From NCBI GenBank assembly GCA_017882655.1, contig JADGPB010000020.1, positions 1 through 14,346 on the forward strand: a stretch of DNA of 14,346 nucleotides, in the 5' to 3' direction. Shown here one piece after another: positions 6,140-12,266 of this stretch (positions within the stretch are counted from its first letter, which is position 1; each line of letters begins with the position of its first letter). The position numbers were made by a program, and so were the translations under genes. A model generated the notes under the pieces. That model searched no databases. It was not told where the DNA came from and worked only from the letters and a program-made list of their open reading frames with translations. Origin of the DNA: Propionibacteriales bacterium (GTDB lineage: Bacteria > Actinomycetota > Actinomycetes > Propionibacteriales > Propionibacteriaceae).

Positions 6140-7723
6140 GTGACGCACGTACCCGATCCGGAGCTGATCCGGGTACAGCTAGACCCGCAGGGGCCGTGGG
6201 CCGAACCGAGCCGGACCCTGGTGGCCGTGTCCTGCCTCCGCGACGGAGACGGCCTCGCCGTGGTCGTGGAAGCGGGCGAGGCGGTCAGCCGGGTTCAGCT
6301 GCGGTGGCTACGCGAGCTTCCTAGGGACGCGACCCTCCTCGGCGATGCCTGGGAGCGCACGTACGGCGACCTGGCCTGGCAAGCCGTCAGACCCGAGCAG
6401 CTTCACCCCTGGATGGTGGTCGTCCACTCTCCCACGGCGGGGTCGTGGGGGGCTGGCGTCGACGTCCGTACGGGGTCCTTCGCCGGCTGGTCGGTCGATC
6501 CTGCCGGCGTCTCCCTGTGGCTGGATCTTCGCGCTGGTTCCGATCCAGTTCAGCTCGGCGGCCGAGCACTCACTGCCGCCGTCGTGCGCTGGGTGAACGG
6601 CGAGGATGCGTACGCCACTCAGTGCGCTCTCGCCTCGGCGGTATGCCGCGATCCCCTCCCGGTAGGTCCCTTGGTCGGCGCCAACAACTGGTACTACGCA
6701 TACGGCAAGAACTTCGGTCTGGATGCCGTCATCCGCGACGCACGGATGATCGCGGAGCTGGCCGGGGCTCATCCCATCCGGCCGTTCGCCGTCGTCGACG
6801 ACGGCTGGAGCGTCGACGGCGTGGCCGACGGCCGAACCGCCTCAGGCGGTCCGTGGGACCGCGGCCGGGGCGACTTCTCGAGCATGTCTGACGCCGCCGA
6901 GGCGATCTCCGCCGAGGGCGTACGTCCCGGGCTGTGGTTCCGCCCACTCCTGTGGCGTCAGACCCATCCCGCTGCCCTGCGGCCCTGGGACGGGGCGTTC
7001 GCCCTGGACCCCAGCCACCCAGCGGCGGTCGACGAGGTCGCCGACTCGATCCGCCGATTCCGTACCTGGGGCTTCGAGCTCATCAAGCACGACTTCTCCA
7101 CGTACGAGACGCTCGGGCGGTGGGGTTTCCAGATGGGACCGAACCCCGCTGCGCCGGACGTCCACGTCGCCGACAGGACACGGACGACCGCCGAGGTGCT
7201 CGTCGACCTCTATCGCGCGATCCATGATGCGGCCGGCGACGCCATCGTGCTGGGCTGCAACGTCGTCGGTCACCTCGCTGCCGGCCTGGTACAGGCCCAG
7301 CGGACCGGTGACGACACGTCGGGCCGGATCTGGGAGCGGACGCGACGGATGGGCATCAACACCCTGGCTTTCCGGCTCGCGCAGCACGGACGCTTCTTCA
7401 GCGTGGACGCGGACTGCGTCGCCAGCACGCCGCAGACCGACTGGGTGCTGAACCGCCAGTTCCTCGACCTCGTGGCCCGATCGGGGACAGCCCTGTTCGT
7501 GTCGGTCGACCCCACCACTCGCACAGACGCGGTGGACGCCGACCTGGCCGCAGCCCTGCGCATCGCCCTCGATGGCGGCGTTCCGGGAGGCGTTGAACCG
7601 CTCGACTGGTTCTCCACGACGACCCCAAGGCGCTGGCGCTGCGGCGACGAGATCCGCACGTACGACTGGCTGCCCACTTCCGGCGGGGACCCGTACGAGG
7701 TGGGCGGCACGCTCTTCTCCTGA
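6140..7723 (+). CDS. Atypical clan GH-D (melibiase/GH36-like) hydrolase
   Basis: Predicted cytoplasmic glycoside hydrolase of 527 residues with no signal peptide. An N-terminal beta-rich part (about 1-170) precedes a TIM barrel carrying clan GH-D landmarks: NNWYYAYGKNF (182-192), VVDDGW (218-223), GLWFRPLLWR (264-273) and LIKHDF (314-319), with D318 the likely nucleophile. GCNVVGHLAAG (372-382) is followed by RTGDD (388-392), whose D391 or D392 is the best acid/base candidate, and by FFSVDADC (419-426). These differ from the classical GH36 nucleophile motif KWDxN and acid/base motif, and the protein is about 200 residues shorter than GalA-type enzymes. A GTG start with CAGGAG upstream follows the hairpin. 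Alpha-galactosidase activity is plausible, but another alpha-glycosidase specificity is possible. A glycosyltransferase gene follows after 14 bases. Confidence 0.85.
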   Translation: MTHVPDPELIRVQLDPQGPWAEPSRTLVAVSCLRDGDGLAVVVEAGEAVSRVQLRWLRELPRDATLLGDAWERTYGDLAWQAVRPEQLHPWMVVVHSPTAGSWGAGVDVRTGSFAGWSVDPAGVSLWLDLRAGSDPVQLGGRALTAAVVRWVNGEDAYATQCALASAVCRDPLPVGPLVGANNWYYAYGKNFGLDAVIRDARMIAELAGAHPIRPFAVVDDGWSVDGVADGRTASGGPWDRGRGDFSSMSDAAEAISAEGVRPGLWFRPLLWRQTHPAALRPWDGAFALDPSHPAAVDEVADSIRRFRTWGFELIKHDFSTYETLGRWGFQMGPNPAAPDVHVADRTRTTAEVLVDLYRAIHDAAGDAIVLGCNVVGHLAAGLVQAQRTGDDTSGRIWERTRRMGINTLAFRLAQHGRFFSVDADCVASTPQTDWVLNRQFLDLVARSGTALFVSVDPTTRTDAVDADLAAALRIALDGGVPGGVEPLDWFSTTTPRRWRCGDEIRTYDWLPTSGGDPYEVGGTLFS

Positions 7724-7737
7724 TCCGAAAGGTCACC

Positions 7738-9003
7738 ATGCGCATCGTCACGATCCGTCGCCTCGCCTACGTGGTCGTCGGGCTGGCCGCCGTCGCGCTG
7801 CGCTGGACGTTCGTCGAGTTCGTGTCCGGCGACTTCACGGCCTTCCTGTCGAGGTGGTGGGCCTACATCGACCAGCACGGCCATCTCGCGGCGCTGAAGG
7901 ACGGAAGCTTCTCCAACTACAACACCCCGTACCTCGTTCTCCTCGCGCTCGCCACGTACCTGCCGGTGCGTGCGATCGTGGCCGTCAAAGCGATCTCGGT
8001 CGCCTTCGACCTCCTGCTTGCGGTCACGGCGTCCCGCCTGGTCGCGGCCGTACGTCCCCGATCGGCATGGCTCCCCTTCGTGACCTTCGCTGTCGTGTCG
8101 CTGTTGCCCACCGTGGTGATGAACAGCGGGGTCTGGGGCCAGTGCGACTCCATCTACGCGACGTTCTGTGCGGCGAGCCTGCTGTCTCTGGTACGGGGTC
8201 GGCCCTGGGGCGCCTGCGCCTGGTTCGGCCTGGCGTTCGCGTTCAAGCTGCAGACGATCTTCCTGCTGCCGGTGCTCGTGGGCGTCCTCCTCGTGAACCG
8301 GCTGCGGCTCCTTTCGCTGGTCGCGGCACCGGCGGCGTTCCTCGCCTGCCTTGTGCCCGCCCTGATCGCGGGCCGAAGCCTCCTGAGCCAGCTCGCGGTC
8401 TACCCGGCTCAGATCACCGATCCTTCCGGGGTGGGAGGTGCCGTCGGCGGCGCGACCAAGGCAGGTGGGCGGCCGGCGGGGGTACCGGCAGGGGGTCCTG
8501 GCGGGCCGATGGGCGGATCTCCGCCCGGCGCATCCACCACCACCCAGAGCGCGACCCTCACGCACAACGCGCCCACCCCGTACGCGTGGCTGTCGTCATC
8601 CTCGGTGTGGCTGTACGCAGGACTAGCTCTGGTGGCGCTGGTCGTACTCGGATTCGGCGTCTGGCTGCTCCTGCGCAGGAGGGCGCTCTCGGCAGGTGAG
8701 ATCGTGCTGGTCGCCGCCACCTCGGCCCTGCTCATCCCGCTGCTGCTTCCGCAGATGCATGAGCGGTACTTCTACCTCGCCGAGGTGCTCCTCGTCGTGG
8801 CGTGCATGGTCGATCGACGATTCGTGGTGGCCGCGCTGGGGATCCAGGTGGCGAGCATCAGCACATACCTCGGCTACCTCCGCGACCAACCTCTGATGCC
8901 GTTGCCCGTGGCCGCAGTCTTCGCCCTGGCCGCCGGGGTTGCGGCGACCTGGCTGCTCGTCGTGGACCTCCGGGCTTCGGGCCGCGCTGAGGCCGTCAGC
9001 TGA
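7738..9003 (+). CDS. Gpi18-like GT-C membrane glycosyltransferase
   Basis: Polytopic membrane protein of 421 residues resembling the bacterial Gpi18-related mannosyltransferases (COG5542 type). GT-C enzymes transfer a sugar from a polyprenyl-phosphate donor on the outer face of the membrane. About ten to twelve hydrophobic segments are visible. Supporting landmarks are SGDFTAFLSRWW (30-41) with the likely catalytic D32 in the first external loop, NTPYLVLLALATYLP (62-76), VWGQCDSIYATF (132-143), AFAFKLQTIFLLPVL (166-180) and LLLPQMHERYFYLAEVLL (335-352). A Gly/Pro-rich stretch at about 229-271 interrupts the loop before LTHNAPTPYAW. The ATG has GAAAGG upstream and lies 14 bases after the hydrolase stop, so the two are probably translated from one message. 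Donor and acceptor are unknown. Its 3' end overlaps the converging sppA gene by 8 bases. Confidence 0.85.
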   Translation: MRIVTIRRLAYVVVGLAAVALRWTFVEFVSGDFTAFLSRWWAYIDQHGHLAALKDGSFSNYNTPYLVLLALATYLPVRAIVAVKAISVAFDLLLAVTASRLVAAVRPRSAWLPFVTFAVVSLLPTVVMNSGVWGQCDSIYATFCAASLLSLVRGRPWGACAWFGLAFAFKLQTIFLLPVLVGVLLVNRLRLLSLVAAPAAFLACLVPALIAGRSLLSQLAVYPAQITDPSGVGGAVGGATKAGGRPAGVPAGGPGGPMGGSPPGASTTTQSATLTHNAPTPYAWLSSSSVWLYAGLALVALVVLGFGVWLLLRRRALSAGEIVLVAATSALLIPLLLPQMHERYFYLAEVLLVVACMVDRRFVVAALGIQVASISTYLGYLRDQPLMPLPVAAVFALAAGVAATWLLVVDLRASGRAEAVS

Positions 9004-10693
9004 TCCGCAGCCGGTACGGCATCGTGAGCACGCCCGGCTCGGACAGTCCGAGCTCGACGGCCATCGCCTTGAGCAGGCGCCCGGGACCGAACCCGCCACC
9101 CACCGCTTCGAGCCCGCCCGGACGCTCCGAGGACTGCGCCGGCTGCAGCCGCTCGAGCAGTCCGAGCAGCGGTACCGGACGTACGGCGACCTTGTCGCGG
9201 TCGAGGCCGGCCAGTGCACAGGCCCGCTCGATGGCGACCTCGCGGCCACCGAGGTGGTCGATGAGGCGACGCTCCTTCGCGTCGGACCCGGTCCAGACGC
9301 GACCGCGAGCCAGCGGCTCGAGCTCCTCGACCGCCATGCTGCGATCGGCGGCCGCCTTCGTCGTGAAGTCCTCGTAGACCTGGTCCAGCCAGGTGTCGAG
9401 GATCTTCCACTGGTCGTCGGTGAAGCCGCGGTTGGAGGCGAACATGTCGGCGAGGCGACCGGACTGGACGTCCTCGCGGATCAGCCCGAGCTTGTCGTAC
9501 AGCCCCTGGTTCACGATCTTGCCCGCGAACACGCCGATCGAGCCGGTGAGCGTCGACGGGTTCGCGACGATCTCGGTCGCGCCCATGGCGACGAAGTAGC
9601 CGCCCGACGCCGCGACGTCGCCCATGGTCGCCACCACGGGCTTGCCGGCCTTCTTGAGCTCGAGCACCCCCGCACGGATGGTGTCCGACGCGATGTACGA
9701 GCCACCAGGCGAGTCGACGGCCAGCACGACGGCCTTGACGTTGTCGTCCATGCGAGCGTGCCGAAGGTGCTCGAGGACCACCTCGGACCCCGCCTGGGGG
9801 CCGCCGAGCGGCGAGCGCACTGGGCGGCCGCTGACGATCCCGCCACGTACGGAGACGACGGCGACCGTCGGCTTCGTGGCCAGCCTCGACATGGCCCTCG
9901 CAGCGATCGAGCCGATGTACCGCGATGCGTACTGCAGCGTGGCGTCGTTCCCCCACGAGCTCCGCAGGTCGGAGTACACGTCGTCCCTGTAGCCGAGGTG
10001 GTCCACGAGCCCGAGCGTCCGGGCCTCCTCGGCGGGGACCGGTCCGCGGTCCAGGACCTCGCGCACCGCGTCGGCGGTGAGCCCGCGACGCTCGCTGATG
10101 ACCGCGATCGTCTCTTCGACCAGCGAAGCGGCGAGCCGGCCGCTCATCTCACGGTTGGCGTCGCTGATGGTCGAGGCCGAGTACGACTCGGCGGCCGTCT
10201 TGTACTCCTTGCGCTGGCTGAACTGCGGGTCCATCCCGAGCTTCTCGAGCCCGCCGCGCAGCAGGACCATGTCGACGTGCACGCCGCCCAGCACGACACC
10301 GCCGGACGGCTGCAGCCAGATCGTCGATGCTGCAGTCGCCAGCCGGTACGCGAACATCCCCGAGGTCAGCTCGCCGAACGTCTCGGCGTACGCGACGGTC
10401 GGCTTGTGCTCGCCGAAGTGCCTGATCGCGGCGCCGACCTCGTCCACCATTGACGCCGAGAGCGGGCACGTACCGATGTGGACCACGAGCCCTGCGACGC
10501 GCTCGTCGGTCACTCCCTCACGCAGGGCTGTGGTCAGGCCGGCGATCGTGGGGGCGTTGATGGCACGCAACGCCTCGAGCGGGTTCTCGGGAGCGGCGCG
10601 CAGCACACCCCTGTCGAGGTCTATCTCGAGCGTCACACGCCCGGGGCCGGACTTGGCGAGAAGGGACGAGAGCAGGTTGCTGAATCCACGCAT
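8996..10693 (-). CDS. sppA: SppA-like S49 serine protease (signal peptide peptidase)
   Basis: Ser/Lys-dyad peptidase of family S49, 565 residues, with the two tandem domains of long-form (E. coli-type) SppA. The predicted general-base lysine is K165 in KEYKTAAES (162-170), and the nucleophile is S363 in GDVAASGGYF (358-367). SPGGS (328-332) and TGSIGVF (383-389) are also family-typical. The family degrades cleaved signal peptides and membrane-associated peptides. Unlike E. coli SppA, no N-terminal membrane segment is evident from the chosen ATG, so the protein may be soluble or peripheral. The reading frame stays open upstream to 10975, but that part is Arg/Pro-rich and lies inside the MarR gene, so it is not coding. 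The ribosome site is weak (GGGA). It lies 29 bases after the MarR stop, possibly co-transcribed. Confidence 0.92.
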   Translation of the reverse strand: MRGFSNLLSSLLAKSGPGRVTLEIDLDRGVLRAAPENPLEALRAINAPTIAGLTTALREGVTDERVAGLVVHIGTCPLSASMVDEVGAAIRHFGEHKPTVAYAETFGELTSGMFAYRLATAASTIWLQPSGGVVLGGVHVDMVLLRGGLEKLGMDPQFSQRKEYKTAAESYSASTISDANREMSGRLAASLVEETIAVISERRGLTADAVREVLDRGPVPAEEARTLGLVDHLGYRDDVYSDLRSSWGNDATLQYASRYIGSIAARAMSRLATKPTVAVVSVRGGIVSGRPVRSPLGGPQAGSEVVLEHLRHARMDDNVKAVVLAVDSPGGSYIASDTIRAGVLELKKAGKPVVATMGDVAASGGYFVAMGATEIVANPSTLTGSIGVFAGKIVNQGLYDKLGLIREDVQSGRLADMFASNRGFTDDQWKILDTWLDQVYEDFTTKAAADRSMAVEELEPLARGRVWTGSDAKERRLIDHLGGREVAIERACALAGLDRDKVAVRPVPLLGLLERLQPAQSSERPGGLEAVGGGFGPGRLLKAMAVELGLSEPGVLTMPYRLRIS

Positions 10694-10722
10694 GGTCCCA
10701 GGGTACGGACCCGGGCGAACTC

Positions 10723-11235
10723 TCAGGCGAGCGCCACCATCGGGACCGGATCCGCGGCGCATGCGCGGTCCCCTGTCACGGTCAGGCGTCCTTCCGGATC
10801 GAGCTTCGTGAGCATGGCGAGGGTCACTCGGGACAGGTCGTCGAGATCGGCCGCGTCGAGCGCATCGAGGACCAGGGCTCGTACAGCGTCGGCATGCAGG
10901 TCCCGGCTGTGCGCGTACGCCTGCTCCCCCGCCGCCGTGAGGACGGCGTTCGTCGCCCTGGAGTCGGCGGGACACGGCATCCGCTCGACCAAGCCTTTCC
11001 GTTCCAGCGACGTGACGACCCGGGACAGCCGCGCGAGCGTCGCGTTCGTCCGGGCGGCGAGGGCTGAAAGGCGCAGTCGCCGGTACTCGGACTCCGCAAG
11101 GGCCTCCAGGAGCGTGTACTCGAAGGCCGTGACGCCAGCGGAGGTGAGCTGTCGGTCCAACGCGGTCGGCAGCAGCTCCAGGAGAGCCTGGAGGCGCGCG
11201 ACGGCGACCCGTTCCGGCTGGCTCAGCGACGTCAT
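10723..11235 (-). CDS. MarR-family transcriptional regulator
   Basis: Winged-helix regulator of 170 residues from the ATG at 11235. The core is visible as VTAFEYTLLEALAESEYRRLRLS (start of the DNA-binding domain, 35-57), the recognition helix region LAARTNATLARLSRVVTSLE (59-78), and the wing RMPCPADSRATNAVLTAAG (85-103). Dimerisation helices follow. C88 in the wing replaces the usual Asp of the DPxDxR motif, and a second cysteine is C159. An upstream ATG at 11244 has AGG directly against it with no spacing, while the ATG at 11235 has AGGTAGGA at a proper distance. A start at 11301 would cover the operators. It diverges from the reductase gene and probably represses both directions through the paired sites at 11255-11303. 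The ligand is unknown. Confidence 0.93.
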   Translation of the reverse strand: MTSLSQPERVAVARLQALLELLPTALDRQLTSAGVTAFEYTLLEALAESEYRRLRLSALAARTNATLARLSRVVTSLERKGLVERMPCPADSRATNAVLTAAGEQAYAHSRDLHADAVRALVLDALDAADLDDLSRVTLAMLTKLDPEGRLTVTGDRACAADPVPMVALA

Positions 11236-11254
11236 GGTGATCATCCTACCTGAT

Positions 11255-11270
11255 AGTTGAAGGTACAACC
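11255..11270. promoter_or_regulatory. Candidate MarR operator, copy 1
   Basis: AGTTGAAGGTACAACC is a near-palindrome centred on GG (5 of 7 pairs) and matches the second copy at 11288-11303 in 13 of 16 positions. It covers the proposed -35 of the reductase promoter and the proposed -10 of the MarR promoter, so binding here could silence both. Confidence 0.65.
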
Positions 11271-11285
11271 ATTCTCTGGTACGGT
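11257..11285 (+). promoter_or_regulatory. Candidate promoter for the reductase/ABM operon
   Basis: TTGAAG (11257-11262), a 17-base spacer and TACGGT (11280-11285) give a good actinobacterial promoter. The transcription start would be near 11292, with a leader of about 47 bases to the ATG at 11339. The -35 lies within operator copy 1. Confidence 0.55.
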
Positions 11286-11288
11286 CCA
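11260..11288 (-). promoter_or_regulatory. Candidate promoter for the MarR gene
   Basis: On the minus strand TGGACC (plus 11283-11288), a 17-base spacer and TACCTT (plus 11260-11265) form a candidate promoter. Transcription would begin near 11253, leaving a short leader to the ATG at 11235. The -10 lies within operator copy 1, which suggests autorepression. Confidence 0.45.
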
Positions 11289-11303
11289 GTTGTAGGTACA
11301 AGT
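11288..11303. promoter_or_regulatory. Candidate MarR operator, copy 2
   Basis: AGTTGTAGGTACAAGT is the better palindrome of the pair (6 of 7 arm positions match around a central GG). Its start is 33 bases from copy 1, about three helical turns, which puts both sites on the same face of the DNA. It covers the predicted transcription start of the reductase gene and abuts the proposed -35 of the MarR gene. Confidence 0.65.
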
Positions 11304-11338
11304 ATCCCCCGGATCCCGGGGCTCAGAAGGAGATTCAC

Positions 11339-11911
11339 ATGGCACGCTTCACGATCTTCGGCACCGGCAAGATGGGCGGCGCGATCGGCTCCATCCTCAC
11401 CGACGGCGGCAGCACGGTCACGCACATCGGCCACGAGCAGACCGGCACGATCGACGGCGACGTCGTCATCCTCGCGGTGCCCTACCACGCGACGAGCGAC
11501 ATCATCGCGACGTACGGGGACCAGCTGGCCGGCAAGGTCGTCGTCGACATCAGCAACCCGCTGAACTTCGAGACCTTCGACTCCCTCGTCGTACCGGTCG
11601 GCAGCTCCGCCGCCGCCGAGATCGCCGCGAAGCTGCCGGACAGCAAGGTCCTCAAGGCGTTCAACACGACCTTCGCTGCCACGCTCGGCTCGAAGAAGAT
11701 CGACGGACAGCAGACGACCGTCCTCATCGCCGGTGACGACGACGCGGGCAAGAAGGTGCTCGCCACCGCTCTCGAGGCCGGTGGCGTGTCCGCGATCGAT
11801 GCCGGCTCGCTGGGCCGCGCCCACGAGCTCGAGGCCATCGGCTTCCTGCAGCTCACGCTGGCCATCGGCGAGAAGATCGGTTGGACCGGCGGCTTCGCCG
11901 TCGTCCGCTGA
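11339..11911 (+). CDS. NADPH:F420 reductase-like Rossmann oxidoreductase
   Basis: Small cytoplasmic dinucleotide-binding protein of 190 residues related to the F420_oxidored family (NADPH-dependent F420 reductases). The N-terminus FTIFGTGKMGGAIG (4-17) is a GxGxMG nucleotide-binding loop. The conserved DVVILAVPYHA (41-51), VVVDISNPLN (67-76) and KVLKAFNTTFA (103-113) follow the order seen in that family. The segment between strand 2 and DVVILAVP is shorter than in classical F420:NADP reductases (about 210-230 residues), so the cofactor and substrate may differ. The ATG has AGAAGGAG seven bases upstream. It diverges from the MarR gene and is followed after 43 bases by the ABM gene, suggesting a two-gene redox or detoxification unit under MarR control. 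Family is firm, reaction inferred. Confidence 0.88.
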   Translation: MARFTIFGTGKMGGAIGSILTDGGSTVTHIGHEQTGTIDGDVVILAVPYHATSDIIATYGDQLAGKVVVDISNPLNFETFDSLVVPVGSSAAAEIAAKLPDSKVLKAFNTTFAATLGSKKIDGQQTTVLIAGDDDAGKKVLATALEAGGVSAIDAGSLGRAHELEAIGFLQLTLAIGEKIGWTGGFAVVR

Positions 11912-11927
11912 CCTCCGAACGACCAAA

Positions 11928-11935
11928 AAGGAGGG
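11928..11935 (+). promoter_or_regulatory. Strong ribosome site with ambiguous start for the ABM gene
   Basis: AAGGAGGG is the best ribosome site in the 43-base gap but fits no start perfectly. An in-frame GTG at 11937 is only about two bases away, a TTG at 11946 about eleven and the ATG at 11955 about twenty. Protein similarity favours the ATG because family members begin at the equivalent MVLEHA; the TTG start would add three residues. Confidence 0.6.
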
Positions 11936-11954
11936 CGTGCCAAGCTTGGCGACC

Positions 11955-12245
11955 ATGGTGCTCGAACACGCGATTCTTCCCGTACGGCCCGGCCTCGAGG
12001 CGGAATTCGAGGACGCGTTCGCCCTCGCCAGACCACTGATCACCGGCATGCCTGGCTTCGTCAGCCTGTCAGTGTCGCGTTCGGTCGAGTCACCGAACCT
12101 CTACCTGCTGCTCGTCGAATGGGACTCCATCGAGGCTCATACCGAGGGCTTCCGCGGCTCGGAGGAGTACGCCCAGTGGCGCGCCCTGCTCCACCACTTC
12201 TACGAGCCGTTCCCCGTCGTGGAGCACTTTCGCCAGGTGCTCTGA
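11955..12245 (+). CDS. ABM-domain (antibiotic biosynthesis monooxygenase-like) protein
   Basis: Single-domain protein of 96 residues with the ferredoxin-like fold of the ABM superfamily, whose members include cofactor-independent quinone-forming monooxygenases and many of unknown role. Typical features are the first strand VLEHAILPVRPG (2-13), the helix EAEFEDAFALARPLI (15-29), MPGFVSLSVSRSVESPNLYL (32-51), LLVEWDSIEAHTEGFRGSEE (52-71) and the histidine-rich end LLHHFYEPFPVVEHF (78-92). It follows the F420-reductase-like gene on the same strand and probably shares its MarR-controlled promoter. It ends 21 bases before the converging transketolase stop, and no clear terminator is visible between them. 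Start choice is uncertain by up to six residues. Its substrate is unknown. Confidence 0.85.
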   Translation: MVLEHAILPVRPGLEAEFEDAFALARPLITGMPGFVSLSVSRSVESPNLYLLLVEWDSIEAHTEGFRGSEEYAQWRALLHHFYEPFPVVEHFRQVL

Positions 12246-12266
12246 CCGCTCAGGAACCGCCTTCAG

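Noticed and set aside
7270..8565. Long minus-strand reading frame of 431 codons
   Set aside because: It runs antisense to the hydrolase and glycosyltransferase genes, is rich in Arg, Gln, Asp and His with no recognisable domain, and is a typical G+C-rich shadow frame.
8939..10453. Long plus-strand reading frame of 504 codons
   Set aside because: It is antisense to the clear SppA-like gene and has an Arg/Asp/Val-rich composition without motifs.
10694..10975. N-terminal extension of the SppA frame
   Set aside because: The extra 94 codons lie inside the MarR gene, read Arg/Pro-rich and lack a membrane segment; the ATG at 10693 gives a family-like N-terminus.
11236..11301. Longer MarR start at 11301
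   Set aside because: It would put both operator repeats and both predicted promoters inside the coding sequence, and the extra residues have no counterpart in the family.
11733..11954. Upstream extension of the ABM frame
   Set aside because: It overlaps the reductase gene in another frame; the good ribosome site at 11928 and family N-terminus place the start near 11955.
12246..12266. Bidirectional terminator between the ABM and transketolase genes
   Set aside because: The 21-base gap has only scattered CTGA/TCAG matches and no convincing stem-loop.
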